Source: an uncultured Flavobacteriales bacterium | GTDB lineage: Bacteria > Bacteroidota > Bacteroidia > Flavobacteriales > Crocinitomicaceae | Length of the DNA stretch: 64,000 nucleotides | Assembly: GCA_946480085.1 (NCBI GenBank) | Contig: CAMLHZ010000004.1 | Location: 186,001 to 250,000 of the forward strand | Direction: 5' to 3' | In this document: piece after piece, positions 32,803-42,114 of the stretch | How positions within the stretch are numbered: the first letter of the stretch is position 1 | How the letters are laid out: every line of letters begins with the position of its first letter | Program-made: the position numbers and the translations under genes | Notes under the pieces: model-generated | What the model was told of the DNA's origin: nothing | Databases searched by the model: none | Seen by the model: only the letters and a program-made list of their open reading frames with translations

Positions 32803-34539
32803 TTATTGAACCGTCTTCAAAAATTCTTCTTTCGTCCAATCTTTAAAGTAAACCTCTCTCAAGTCCAAAAAGTTCATTGGGTTAATCTTCAGGTTTCGAA
32901 CGCGTGAATAACACAACTGGAAATCATTGGCATACCACAAAATCATCACCGGAGGATCTTTCAGCATTTCTTTTTCAGCTTCCGCAAACAATTTATATTG
33001 TTCCCGCTGAGAATTTGCGTGTCGAGCCATTTCGAAATATTTATCAAACACGGGGTTTTTATATCGCGCCTGATTTAATTGAGAAGCATCAGCTGGATTT
33101 GTTGGCAAATAACCACTATAGAAATTACTTAAGAAAGTTTCCGGGCTGGAAAAATCCGCAATCCATGCAGAACGGAACATATCGCCGCGAGCATAGTCAG
33201 CATCTTCATCCTTCAGTTCAAAAGAAGAAGCATCTATGTTGACGTTAATTCCAAGCACCTGACGAATTTGAGCCGAAACTTCTTCAGCAACAGCACCATT
33301 TACATCGCCAATATTAATTCTTAGATTAACAGATCCGAAACCTTCACCATTCGGGAAACCGGCTTCAGCCAGTAATTTTCGTGCTAAATCAGGATTATAC
33401 GAATATCCAACTTCCTTCACTCCTTTAAAGTCATATCCTTTAAACGCCGTTCCAATCGGAGGCACAATCCCATAAACTCCATTCTCATGATATTGTCCGC
33501 GCAATATATCACGTGTAATTTTCTCTCTATCGAGAGCATAATTAAATGCTTTCCGAACGCGAGGATCTTTAAATCTATCCTCTGTCATATTAAAGAAATA
33601 ATAGTTCGTTGTAAGAAGAGGATTGTTGTAAAGAACCATTAATGGTGGTTCAGAATTGAAATCCTTAATTCTTCCTTCAAGCATTTCAGTGATTCTGGAA
33701 GTTGGTAAAGAACTTAGAAACTGTGTCTCACCTCTTTCAAATCGTTCCAATTGCTCCAATTTTCTAGATTCAACAACAAAGATCACGCTGTCTAAATAAG
33801 GAAGTGCGTTTCCTTTTTTATCCGTTAAGTAGTAATCTTCATTTTTTGTCAGGATAATTTCTTTTTGCTCCGCTTCTTTGATTTCCGCAAATTTAAACGG
33901 TCCTGTTCCGATACAATCTTCAGAGAATCCGCTTTCATTTATTTTTTTCGAAACGATTGCAGCATTTACCTGAGCTAGCTTATTGATGTAGTTCGGATCA
34001 GCCTTTTCAAGAGTAATCTCGAAAACATTACCTTTTACCTTAAATCCTTTAACCGATTTACTTTTCCCTTCAAAATAAGCACGAGCACCTTCTACCTGTG
34101 TTCCAAACAACGAAACATATGCCCCGCTTGCACTTCCTTTTTCATTCGGTTTACAAGCCGATTCAAAAGAAAACAGTACATCTTCAGGTGTCATAATTCT
34201 ATCCTCATCCGAACCAAATGACTTGTGCGGGTGAAACATGACATCTTTACGCAGCGTAAAAGAATAAATTCTTCCGTCAGCAGAAACCGACCATTTTTCA
34301 GCCAATCGGGGTTGAACAGACAGATCACCCGGATTAAAACAAACCAGCCCTTCAGCAATTTGTGTTACCACCATTGCCGAATAATTATCTATGATATCTT
34401 TTGGAATATAAGAAGTTGGCTCTTCATCCAGACACAATTTAAAGCTGCCACCGGCATGTTCAAATTGCGGTTTATCATCAGATGAACAAGCATAAAGACC
34501 AAGAATAATAAGAGAAACGCAGAAGAGTTTTTGGATCAT
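32803..34539 (-). CDS. Family 5 (oligopeptide/dipeptide-type) substrate-binding lipoprotein
   Basis: The 578-residue lipoprotein has a lipobox signal (LYAC at residues 15-18) and the SBP_bac_5 fold of DppA/OppA proteins. Typical blocks are AEGLVCFNPGDLSVQPRLAE, WSVSADGRIYSFTLRKDV, MTPEDVLFSFESACKPN, the IGTGPFKF segment, VRKAFNYALDREKI and FSSPETFLSNFYSGY. No ABC permease or ATPase gene is in the neighbourhood. Instead a TonB-dependent receptor follows 17 bases downstream, so it may deliver or sense a ligand imported across the outer membrane (inference). The ATG at 34539 gives the signal peptide directly. Confidence 0.9.
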   Translation of the reverse strand: MIQKLFCVSLIILGLYACSSDDKPQFEHAGGSFKLCLDEEPTSYIPKDIIDNYSAMVVTQIAEGLVCFNPGDLSVQPRLAEKWSVSADGRIYSFTLRKDVMFHPHKSFGSDEDRIMTPEDVLFSFESACKPNEKGSASGAYVSLFGTQVEGARAYFEGKSKSVKGFKVKGNVFEITLEKADPNYINKLAQVNAAIVSKKINESGFSEDCIGTGPFKFAEIKEAEQKEIILTKNEDYYLTDKKGNALPYLDSVIFVVESRKLEQLERFERGETQFLSSLPTSRITEMLEGRIKDFNSEPPLMVLYNNPLLTTNYYFFNMTEDRFKDPRVRKAFNYALDREKITRDILRGQYHENGVYGIVPPIGTAFKGYDFKGVKEVGYSYNPDLARKLLAEAGFPNGEGFGSVNLRINIGDVNGAVAEEVSAQIRQVLGINVNIDASSFELKDEDADYARGDMFRSAWIADFSSPETFLSNFYSGYLPTNPADASQLNQARYKNPVFDKYFEMARHANSQREQYKLFAEAEKEMLKDPPVMILWYANDFQLCYSRVRNLKINPMNFLDLREVYFKDWTKEEFLKTVQ

Positions 34540-34740
34540 AGTTCTTTATTGTTGATATACAAGTTTAATAAAAATACTTCACTCTGACTGTCAAGTTATT
34601 ATATCGTATTTGACGTGTAATACATAAGTAAGTGGTCAAATATAAGAATCTGTTTTCGACGAATTACAATATTATTGCGATTGAAGTTCATATAAATACT
34701 TCGAAATTAACTAGTAAAGAAAATAAAATACCGTGGAAAA

Positions 34741-34772
34741 TTTGTTTTTGTTGAAAAAGAGAATTATACTTG
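34741..34772 (+). promoter_or_regulatory. Promoter with -33 TTTG and -7 TATACTTG
   Basis: TTTG at 34741-34744 and TATACTTG at 34765-34772 (one mismatch to TAnnTTTG) are 20 bases apart. Together they imply a leader of about 23 bases before the ATG at 34800. Confidence 0.5.
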
Positions 34773-34799
34773 CCCCTAGTTTTAGTGTCAACTAGACAA

Positions 34800-35612
34800 A
34801 TGAAAAGACCAATACAACTATTATTTGCCCTATTTGTGGCTATTCTGGTAAGTTTCCAGTCTTTCGGTGCATTATCGATTGAAGGAAGCTATCAGGGTAA
34901 AAATTTGTACGTACAAAATCCAATGGATGGTGACGGTTTCGGTTTCTGTGCAACAAAGGTTACCGTTAACGGTGATGTTATGCCAGGAGGTTGTGCTTCA
35001 AGTGCATTCGAAATCGACTTCTCTTTGTTTAACGTAGAAATTGGAGATCCAGTGTTCATTGTAATTGAACATAACGACGGATGTAAACCAAAAATCTTGA
35101 ACCCAGAAGTACTTCTTCCGAAGTCGACTTTTAAAGTCACAGAGATGAAGTGCGGAAGTACGGGAACATTGACTTGGAAAACAACCGATGAGCAAGGAAA
35201 ACTTCCTTTCATTATTGAACAGTACCGCTGGAACAAATGGGTTCAGGTTGGTGAAGTTCAAGGAAAAGGAATTCCCGGAACAAATTCTTACGAATTTCAG
35301 GTAACGCCGCATTCAGGTGAAAACACGATTCGTGTAGTTCAAATCGACCATAGTGGCGCGCCAAGAACTTCTAAAACAGTTAAGTTCACAGCTTCCGGTG
35401 TTTCTGCTGTTAGTTTCAGTCCTGTTAAAGTGAAGACTGTAATTAACTTTACTGCAAACGGTAAGCCGGTTGAAACACGTTACGAAATTTACGATGCATA
35501 CGGAAACATTGTAAAGAAAGGTATTGGTAGCTCTGTTCCTTGTGGAAACCTTCAAAAAGGAGCATACTACATTAACTTCGATAATAAAGAACAAAAGTTC
35601 TTCAAGGGATAA
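34800..35612 (+). CDS. Secreted protein with T9SS-like C-terminal domain
   Basis: The 270-residue exported protein begins MKRPIQLLFALFVAILVSFQ, a signal peptide. The mature part has cysteines in small pairs (GFCATKV, MPGGCASS) and a middle beta domain (GTLTWKTTDEQGKLPF). Its C-terminal 55 residues (TRYEIYDAYGNIVKKGIGSS, YYINFDNKEQKFFKG) look like a type A sorting domain. ATG 34800 is preferred over an upstream frame start inside the promoter. No enzyme motif is seen. It may be an abundant surface protein, given its near-consensus promoter and strong terminator. Confidence 0.78.
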   Translation: MKRPIQLLFALFVAILVSFQSFGALSIEGSYQGKNLYVQNPMDGDGFGFCATKVTVNGDVMPGGCASSAFEIDFSLFNVEIGDPVFIVIEHNDGCKPKILNPEVLLPKSTFKVTEMKCGSTGTLTWKTTDEQGKLPFIIEQYRWNKWVQVGEVQGKGIPGTNSYEFQVTPHSGENTIRVVQIDHSGAPRTSKTVKFTASGVSAVSFSPVKVKTVINFTANGKPVETRYEIYDAYGNIVKKGIGSSVPCGNLQKGAYYINFDNKEQKFFKG

Positions 35613-35631
35613 GATCCTGATAAATGTTTTG

Positions 35632-35666
35632 AATCCCTGGCATCTCGATGACCAGGGATTTTTTTA
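35632..35666 (+). terminator. Rho-independent terminator with a repeat-like loop
   Basis: AATCCCTGG (35632-35640) pairs with CCAGGGATT (35652-35660), followed by T residues. The loop CATCTCGATGA equals the two ends of the dispersed repeat with its central part missing. Confidence 0.9.
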
Positions 35667-35717
35667 TGCTCAATTATTGCGTTTTTTATTTCTAGGAATT
35701 ACTACTAATTTCGCTTT

Positions 35718-36122
35718 ATGATGAACAAAATAGAGCATATCGGAATTGCTGTTTCTAATCTGGACGAAGCAATTGCAACCTACACAGAATTACTCGGAAC
35801 TCCTTGCTATAAAAAAGAAGGTGTGGAAAGTGAAGGTGTAATGACCGCTTTTTTTCAGGTCGGTGAATCAAAGATTGAATTATTGGAAGCAACTAACGAG
35901 AATAGCCCGATTGCTAAATTCATTGCAAAAAAAGGAGAAGGAATTCACCACATTGCATTTGATGTAACGGATATCAATGCATCAATGAAAGAACTTGCTG
36001 ATAAAGGTTTTACGCTGTTAAATGAAGTTCCTAAAAACGGAGCTGACAATAAACTTGTAGCTTTTGTTCACCCAAAAACGGCGAATGGGGTTTTGGTGGA
36101 GCTGTGTCAGGAAAGACCATAA
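35718..36122 (+). CDS. mce: Methylmalonyl-CoA epimerase
   Basis: This 134-residue VOC-fold enzyme interconverts the (R) and (S) forms of methylmalonyl-CoA in propionate metabolism. Family blocks include KIEHIGIAVSNLDEAIATY, ESKIELLEAT, GIHHIAFDVTDI and a C-terminal NGVLVELCQ. Metal ligands are expected at the histidine of EHIGI, the histidine of HHIAF and the glutamate of LVELCQ. ATG at 35718 or 35721 is possible. A near -7 element (TAATTTCG, 35706-35713) ends five bases before the first. The mutase genes are not in the window; an acyl-CoA carboxylase beta subunit at 57.5 kb may belong to the same pathway. Confidence 0.92.
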   Translation: MMNKIEHIGIAVSNLDEAIATYTELLGTPCYKKEGVESEGVMTAFFQVGESKIELLEATNENSPIAKFIAKKGEGIHHIAFDVTDINASMKELADKGFTLLNEVPKNGADNKLVAFVHPKTANGVLVELCQERP

Positions 36123-36138
36123 CTTCTAAAACATGTAA

Positions 36139-36158
36139 GGGCGAATCATTATTCGCCC
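36139..36158. repeat. GGGCGAAT palindrome, copy 1
   Basis: GGGCGAAT (36139-36146) and ATTCGCCC (36151-36158) form a perfect hairpin with loop CATT. A second, larger copy is at 42028-42067. Confidence 0.8.
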
Positions 36159-36176
36159 GACACAAACGAAAAAATC

Positions 36177-36908
36177 ATGAGAACATTAACATACCTATTC
36201 CTTCTAATTCCTTCATTGTCTTTTGCGCAATCAAAGAAAGAATTACGAACTGAGATTCAAAACCTACAGTCAAAAACGGATTCTATAACCATAGAAACTG
36301 AAAAACGAATTAGGGAAATTGATTCTTTAAAAACAGTTCTTAAAAGTAAGGATCAAAAGATTTCCAGTCTTAACCAACAAGTTTCTCAACTCGAAATCAG
36401 TAATAAGGCATATCAAACTTCTGCAAAGGAGTCATCAGAGGAAATATCTCGTCTAGAAGAGGAACTGGACAATTGCATGACTAAAGGAAAATCATCAACT
36501 CCGTCAAAAACAAAAACTAGCCAAAATAACACGAGCACAAAACTCCCTGCGAACTACGCAAACAATCCTTTCGGGACTGGCGGCGGAAGCGGCGCAGGAA
36601 ACGGAGGCAGTATTGGAAATGACGATGGTAATGGCTTAGGTGCTTATTCAAATCGAATACTGGTAAAACGCCCAAGTGTTGAAAGCATTTCTTCGGATGA
36701 AGATTGTAAAATCACGTTTACAATTGTGATTAATGAAGATGGAGAAATCGTTGGGTTTCCTGCATTCGTTAGATCAGGCACCACAACCACGAATGAAGTA
36801 CTCATAAAACAAGTCGCTTCAATAATAAAATCTCAAGCAAAATACAATGCGGTGAAGGGCGCTGCGAATGTCAAGCAAGAACTGGTAATTCGAATAGAAA
36901 CAAAGTAA
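36177..36908 (+). CDS. Exported coiled-coil protein with TonB C-terminal-like domain
   Basis: The 243-residue protein has a signal peptide (MRTLTYLFLLIPSLSFAQ), a long coiled coil at about 22-98 (DSLKTVLKSKDQKISSLNQQ) and a Ser/Thr/Gly-rich linker. The C-terminal domain, about 165-243, has the strand-helix-strand pattern of TonB/AgmX energy-transducer ends (KITFTIVINEDGEIVGFPAF, VKQELVIRIE). There is no N-terminal membrane anchor beyond the signal peptide, so it is probably periplasmic and not a true TonB. It is convergent with the HAD gene, only three bases apart. Confidence 0.75.
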   Translation: MRTLTYLFLLIPSLSFAQSKKELRTEIQNLQSKTDSITIETEKRIREIDSLKTVLKSKDQKISSLNQQVSQLEISNKAYQTSAKESSEEISRLEEELDNCMTKGKSSTPSKTKTSQNNTSTKLPANYANNPFGTGGGSGAGNGGSIGNDDGNGLGAYSNRILVKRPSVESISSDEDCKITFTIVINEDGEIVGFPAFVRSGTTTTNEVLIKQVASIIKSQAKYNAVKGAANVKQELVIRIETK

Positions 36909-36911
36909 ATC

Positions 36912-37529
36912 TTAAAGTAGAATTTCTCGTACGTCCATACCTTTTTCCAAAAACGAGGTTTGCAATCCAGCTTGTTTCGCACCAACAATATGCTGTGGTG
37001 AATCGTCAATGAAAAGTGTTTTCTCCGCAATTAGTCCGTTTTCATCTATGACCCTCTGAAAACAATCCAGGTTGGGTTTTCTCATTCCCATTTCGCAGGA
37101 GAAATATGCTTTTTCAAAGTATTTTTCCAAATATCCATGGCCAACCGACTTTGATAAAGCTGCGCGAACAGCTGTAACATGCAGATCATTGGTATTACTC
37201 AGTAAAAAAATACGATTCTGTTTTCCAAATTCCTCTAACCAAGACATTCTTTCTATTGGAAAATCAAGAATCATGGCATTCCATGCATGAACCACCTGGT
37301 TCGCATTTACACCTTGTGGAAGTTGATCTAATAAACGGTTGACGAAATGAAATGGACTCACTTTTCCAATCTCGAACTGATCAAACAAATCTGTTTGGTT
37401 CAACTGAGAATAGATCGCATTGAAATCTGTAATTCCCAATTTCCTGAAAGCCTCTTCAGTAAGAGAATAATCCAAATTCAAGAGAACACCTCCCAAATCG
37501 AAAATCACTGCATCAACATTCATTTCCAT
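36912..37529 (-). CDS. HAD-superfamily phosphatase (subfamily IA)
   Basis: This 205-residue cytosolic HAD hydrolase has motif 1 VIFDLGGVLLNLDYS (nucleophilic aspartate), motif 2 IFLLSNTNDLH, a conserved lysine in EMGMRKPNLDCF and motif 4 TLFIDDSPQHI. The GxRKP pattern and length match YihX/glucose-1-phosphate-phosphatase-like members, but the substrate is uncertain. Starts at 37529 (ATG) or 37523 (ATG) are both possible. The exact -7 box on this strand ends five bases before the first, so a very short leader or leaderless transcript is likely. Confidence 0.88.
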   Translation of the reverse strand: MEMNVDAVIFDLGGVLLNLDYSLTEEAFRKLGITDFNAIYSQLNQTDLFDQFEIGKVSPFHFVNRLLDQLPQGVNANQVVHAWNAMILDFPIERMSWLEEFGKQNRIFLLSNTNDLHVTAVRAALSKSVGHGYLEKYFEKAYFSCEMGMRKPNLDCFQRVIDENGLIAEKTLFIDDSPQHIVGAKQAGLQTSFLEKGMDVREILL

Positions 37530-37533
37530 TCTA

Positions 37534-37541
37534 CAAAATTA
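37534..37541 (-). promoter_or_regulatory. Exact -7 element (TAATTTTG) before the HAD gene
   Basis: Read on the minus strand it ends five bases before the first possible ATG of the HAD gene. The forward gene at 37555 starts 14 bases away on the other side. Confidence 0.5.
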
Positions 37542-37554
37542 GTATCTTGTTTTT

Positions 37555-37887
37555 ATGAAGGAGCTTCCAGAAAAAATATTCGACATCAATCCGAGTTCCA
37601 ACGACTATATTTTAGCTCTGAAAACGCAGATAAACAAAGACTTGCAGAAAGTTGGAAACCATGAGTTCACCGCGAACGAATTTGAACCAAAACTATGGAT
37701 CGAACTGCTCTCTCAACTGCTTGAAACCCTTAATGAACAAGAGCTTAATCAATTGCTTTATGTGGTAGATCTACCAGAAAATTGGAGCCGACAGATTTTT
37801 ATTTCAGACAATCCGAACCAACAATTTGCCGAAGCAATTTTGCAGCGTGAATGGCAAAAAATTTTCTTTAGAATAAAGTTCTCTTAA
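37555..37887 (+). CDS. Hypothetical small cytosolic protein
   Basis: I do not recognise this 110-residue product. It is acidic, helical and has no signal peptide or membrane segment. Segments include EKIFDINPSSNDYILALKTQ and LWIELLSQLLETLNEQELNQ. It is divergent from the HAD gene with 25 bases between their starts. A stretch of 115 bases separates it from sucA. Codon use looks like that of its neighbours, which supports a real gene. Confidence 0.65.
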   Translation: MKELPEKIFDINPSSNDYILALKTQINKDLQKVGNHEFTANEFEPKLWIELLSQLLETLNEQELNQLLYVVDLPENWSRQIFISDNPNQQFAEAILQREWQKIFFRIKFS

Positions 37888-38002
37888 CACCTAGTTTGTT
37901 ATCATTCCAACTTTTGTCACTTTTTATCGAATTTTCTACCTTTCCAGCATCAGCAATTCCTTTTATTTATCTTAAATTTACGCACCATTTTAGTGCACAA
38001 AC

Positions 38003-40723
38003 ATGGATAATATATCATATGTGGGAAATGCAGATGTAAACGCAATAGAGCATCTGTATAAATCTTACTGCCAAGACCCTGAAAGCGTGGATATTGGGTG
38101 GAAAAAATTCTTTGAAGGATTTGATTTCGCTCGTATGAACTACGAAGATGGAGGGGCAATTCCAGAAAATTTTCAGAAAGAGTTTAAAGTAATCAACCTG
38201 ATTAACGGTTACCGTACCAGAGGTCATTTGTTTACGAAAACAAACCCTGTTCGTGAGAGAAGAAAGTACGAACCAACGTTGGACATTGAGAACTTTGGTT
38301 TAGACCAAAGCGATCTTGACACGGTTTTTCAAGCTGGTGAACAAATCGGGATTGGTGCCGCAACATTGCGCGACATCATTACTGATTTGGAACAGTGTTA
38401 CTGTCAATCCATCGGTATTGAGTACATGTTTATGCGTGAACCAGATCGTTTGGAGTGGTTTAGAAACAGTATTGAGGTAAAAAATCGTCCAAAATTCGAT
38501 CAGGAGCGCAAGCACAAGATCTACAGAAAATTGGTGCAGGCTTCTAATTTCGAAGCTTTCCTTGGAAAAAAATATGTTGGTCAAAAACGTTTCTCTGTTG
38601 AAGGAGGCGAAGCTTTGATTCCGGCTTTAGATGCTTTGGTTGACAAAGGAGCAAGCTTAGGAGTTGAATACTTTGTAATGGGAATGGCTCATCGTGGTCG
38701 TTTGAACACATTGACAAATATTTTCCAAAAAAGACCTCAGGATATTTTCTCTGAATTTGAAGGAAAAGAGTTTGATTACGATGGTGCTTTTGATGGTGAC
38801 GTTAAATATCATCAGGGATATACAAGCAGCATTACTTCAAGTACTGGAAAAGAGGTTGGTTTAACACTAGCTCCAAATCCATCTCACTTAGAAGCTGTTG
38901 ACCCGGTTGTTCAGGGAATTGCACGTGCAAAACTGGACAATCAATACAAAGATGAAGACAAAGTTTGTCCGGTAATGATTCACGGAGATGCAGCTGTTGC
39001 AGGTCAGGGAATTGTGTACGAAGTAATCCAAATGGCTTTGCTTGATGGTTACCGCGCTGGAGGAACAATCCACATTGTAGTGAACAATCAGGTTGGATTT
39101 ACAACCAATTTCCATGATGCACGTTCATCAACATACTGTACTGACGTTGCAAAAACGACTTTAACTCCGGTTTTCCATGTGAATGGTGACGATGTTGAAG
39201 CGGTTATTCAAACGATAGAAATTGCAATGGAATACCGTCAGAAATTCCACCGCGATGTTTTCATTGACTTGCTTTGTTACCGTAAATATGGACACAACGA
39301 AGGAGATGAGCCTAAATTCACGCAGCCAGCGCTTTACAACATCATTGCAAAGCACCCGAATCCAAAAGACATTTACCTGAAGCAATTACTTGCCGAAGGA
39401 AGTATCAATGGAGAACAGGCGAAGAAAATTGAGGATGAATACAACGATTTCCTTGAAAATGAGTTTGAAACCGCACGTAAGAATGAAAAAGCAATTGTTT
39501 GGGATTTCTTAAGTGAAACATGGAAAGGATTCCGTCACAGTACTTTGGCCGACTTTGATCAAAGCCCTGAAACTGGAATCTCTAAAGAGAAATTATTGGA
39601 GCTGGGCAAGAAATTGGCTACGCTTCCTGAAGGAAAGAAATACTTCCGTAAGATTCAAAAAATCTTTGATGATAGACTTTCAGCAATTGAAGGAAACAAT
39701 CTGGATTGGGGATCGGCTGAAATGTTGGCTTACGCTACATTGTTGGCTGAAGGAAAACCAGTTCGTGTTTCCGGTCAAGACGTTGAACGTGGAACTTTCT
39801 CTCATCGTCACGCAGTTGTGAAATGTGAAGACACCGAAGAAGAAATCATCACATTGAACAATCTTTCGGGAGATCAGGCACCGTTTTCGGTTTACAACTC
39901 ACTGTTGTCGGAATACGGAGTATTAGGTTTTGAATACGGTTACTCATTAGCTACACCAAATACACTAACTATTTGGGAAGCTCAGTTTGGTGACTTCTTC
40001 AACGGAGCACAAATTATGATTGACCAGTTTATTACTGCCGGTGAAGACAAATGGTCAACACAAAGTGGTTTGACAATGTTGTTACCTCATGGTTATGAAG
40101 GTCAAGGCGCTGAACACAGTAGTGGACGAATGGAACGTTGGTTACAGCAGTGTGCTGACGAAAACATTCAGGTGGTTAATACTTCTACTCCAGCAAATCA
40201 TTTCCACTTGTTGAGAAGACAATTAGAGCGACCTTTCCGTAAACCATTGGTTGTATTTTCTCCTAAAATGTTATTGCGTTACCCTGCAGCAACATCTACA
40301 TTGGAAGAAATGGCAACTGGTCGTTTCCAGGAAGTAATTGACGACGCTTCAGCGGTTAAAGCAAACGTAGACACTGTTGTTTTCTGTTCGGGTAAATTCT
40401 ATTACGAAATGAGCGAAAAAGCTCAGGAAATGGGTGTTGACAATATGGCTTTTGTTCGTGTTGAGCAATTGTATCCTTTACCTCAAAAACAAATCGAAGA
40501 CATTATTGCAAAATACAACGCGAAGAACATTGTTTGGGCTCAGGAAGAACCAGAAAACATGGGAGCGTGGACTTACATTGCAATGAAATTACGTCACATT
40601 CCATTCATTGGAGTTTGTAGAGGTTCATCGGCTGCTGCTGCTGAAGGTTCTAAGAAACTTCACGAAAGAAGATTGAAACAATTGTATAGCGATTTGTTTA
40701 AATACGCGAAAGTAAAAGCTTAA
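38003..40723 (+). CDS. sucA: 2-oxoglutarate dehydrogenase E1 component
   Basis: This is the thiamine-diphosphate-dependent E1 subunit of the 2-oxoglutarate dehydrogenase complex of the TCA cycle. The 906-residue protein opens with the E2-binding N-terminal motif (AIEHLYKSYCQDPESVDIGW). Characteristic segments are GMAHRGRLNTL, the HQGYTSSI segment, LAPNPSHLEAVDPVV, the ThDP motif HGDAAVAGQGIVYE, and the C-terminal VWAQEEPENMGAWTYI. The length is close to E. coli SucA. sucB follows after 18 bases. A -7-like box, TAAATTTA at 37973-37980, is a possible promoter. Confidence 0.97.
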   Translation: MDNISYVGNADVNAIEHLYKSYCQDPESVDIGWKKFFEGFDFARMNYEDGGAIPENFQKEFKVINLINGYRTRGHLFTKTNPVRERRKYEPTLDIENFGLDQSDLDTVFQAGEQIGIGAATLRDIITDLEQCYCQSIGIEYMFMREPDRLEWFRNSIEVKNRPKFDQERKHKIYRKLVQASNFEAFLGKKYVGQKRFSVEGGEALIPALDALVDKGASLGVEYFVMGMAHRGRLNTLTNIFQKRPQDIFSEFEGKEFDYDGAFDGDVKYHQGYTSSITSSTGKEVGLTLAPNPSHLEAVDPVVQGIARAKLDNQYKDEDKVCPVMIHGDAAVAGQGIVYEVIQMALLDGYRAGGTIHIVVNNQVGFTTNFHDARSSTYCTDVAKTTLTPVFHVNGDDVEAVIQTIEIAMEYRQKFHRDVFIDLLCYRKYGHNEGDEPKFTQPALYNIIAKHPNPKDIYLKQLLAEGSINGEQAKKIEDEYNDFLENEFETARKNEKAIVWDFLSETWKGFRHSTLADFDQSPETGISKEKLLELGKKLATLPEGKKYFRKIQKIFDDRLSAIEGNNLDWGSAEMLAYATLLAEGKPVRVSGQDVERGTFSHRHAVVKCEDTEEEIITLNNLSGDQAPFSVYNSLLSEYGVLGFEYGYSLATPNTLTIWEAQFGDFFNGAQIMIDQFITAGEDKWSTQSGLTMLLPHGYEGQGAEHSSGRMERWLQQCADENIQVVNTSTPANHFHLLRRQLERPFRKPLVVFSPKMLLRYPAATSTLEEMATGRFQEVIDDASAVKANVDTVVFCSGKFYYEMSEKAQEMGVDNMAFVRVEQLYPLPQKQIEDIIAKYNAKNIVWAQEEPENMGAWTYIAMKLRHIPFIGVCRGSSAAAAEGSKKLHERRLKQLYSDLFKYAKVKA

Positions 40724-40741
40724 TAATATTACAGAGAAGAT

Positions 40742-42016
40742 ATGTCAGTATTAGAAATGAAAGTACCAAGTCCGGGAGAATCAATTTCAGAAGTAGAAAT
40801 TGCAACTTGGTTGGTAGCAGATGGAGATTACGTAGAAAAAGACCAGGCAATTGCTGAAGTTGATTCAGACAAGGCAACATTGGAACTTCCTGCTGAACAA
40901 AGTGGTGTTATTACTTTGAAAGCTGCTGAAGGTGATGTCGTAAAAGTTGGACAAGTTGTTTGTTTGATTGATACATCGGCTGAACGTCCGGCGGGTTCTG
41001 CAGCTCCAGCTACAGAAACTGCGGCACCAGTAGCTGAAACTAAGGCTACTGAAGCTGCACCAGTCGCTGAGAAAACTGCTGCTCCAGTTCCAAATCCTGG
41101 ACCTGCTTCAGATTCTTACGCGAAAGGAACACCATCTCCGGCAGCAGCGAAAGCTATTGCTGAAAACAATATCAATTCCGCGAAGATCAACGGAACAGGA
41201 AAAGACGGTAGAATTACGAAACAGGATGTAATTGCGGCTATGGCTGCGGGAATTCCAGCTGATGCAACTCAAGGTTGGGGCGGAACTCGTGACCAAAACC
41301 GTGAAAAAATGTCGATGTTGCGTCGTAAGATTGCCGAGCGTTTGGTTTCTGTAAAGAACGAAACGGCAATGTTGACGACTTTCAACGAAGTTGACATGAA
41401 GCCAATCATGGATTTGAGAGCGAAGTACAAAGACCAGTTCTCGAAATTCCATGAAGTGAACTTAGGATTCATGTCGTTCTTTACAAAAGCAGTTACAGAA
41501 GCGTTGAATCTTTTCCCGGCTGTGAATGCACAGATCGATGGAAACGAAATGATCTTCCATAATTATGCTGATGTTGGTATTGCTGTTTCTTCTCCAAAAG
41601 GATTAATGGTTCCCGTTGTGCGTAATGCAGAACAAATGAGTTTGGCTGAAATTGAGCGTGAAATTAAACGTCTGGCAATCAAAGCTCGTGATGGAAAAAT
41701 CACTCCTGAAGATATGACTGGCGGAACGTTCACAATCACTAACGGTGGTGTATTCGGTTCAATGATGTCAACACCAATCATCAACCCTCCTCAATCGGCA
41801 ATTTTGGGAATGCACAACATCGTTGAGCGTCCGGTTGCAATTGATGGAAAAGTAGAAATACGTCCTATGATGTATTTGGCTTTATCTTACGATCACCGTA
41901 TTATCGATGGAAAAGAATCTGTTGGTTTCTTAGTGAAAGTAAAAGAAATGATCGAAAATCCAGAACGCATTATTTTCGGAGGAAAAGATCCGTATGCTGT
42001 TCTTTTAGGATTGTAA
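40742..42016 (+). CDS. sucB: Dihydrolipoyllysine succinyltransferase (2-oxoglutarate dehydrogenase E2)
   Basis: The 424-residue E2 core has one N-terminal lipoyl domain with the lipoylated Lys44 in DSDKATLE. An Ala/Pro-rich linker follows (about 80-128), then the peripheral subunit-binding domain at about 132-172 ([20 protein letters not shown]). The catalytic domain ends with [16 protein letters not shown], containing active-site His385 and Asp389. It transfers succinyl groups from lipoyl to CoA. The E3 gene is not adjacent. A strong hairpin repeat follows the stop. Confidence 0.97.
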   Translation: MSVLEMKVPSPGESISEVEIATWLVADGDYVEKDQAIAEVDSDKATLELPAEQSGVITLKAAEGDVVKVGQVVCLIDTSAERPAGSAAPATETAAPVAETKATEAAPVAEKTAAPVPNPGPASDSYAKGTPSPAAAKAIAENNINSAKINGTGKDGRITKQDVIAAMAAGIPADATQGWGGTRDQNREKMSMLRRKIAERLVSVKNETAMLTTFNEVDMKPIMDLRAKYKDQFSKFHEVNLGFMSFFTKAVTEALNLFPAVNAQIDGNEMIFHNYADVGIAVSSPKGLMVPVVRNAEQMSLAEIEREIKRLAIKARDGKITPEDMTGGTFTITNGGVFGSMMSTPIINPPQSAILGMHNIVERPVAIDGKVEIRPMMYLALSYDHRIIDGKESVGFLVKVKEMIENPERIIFGGKDPYAVLLGL

Positions 42017-42027
42017 ATATTGATATT

Positions 42028-42067
42028 GGGGATGTACGGGCGAATGATGATTCGCTCCTGCATCCCC
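42028..42067. repeat. GGGCGAAT palindrome, copy 2, in a large hairpin
   Basis: Outer arms GGGGATG (42028-42034) and CATCCCC (42061-42067) enclose GGGCGAAT (42038-42045) and ATTCGCTC (42050-42057, one mismatch). It directly follows sucB and has no T-run. Confidence 0.75.
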
Positions 42068-42114
42068 ACAATATACCAACCATAGCCACATTATCTCCGT
42101 TATTGAATTTATCT

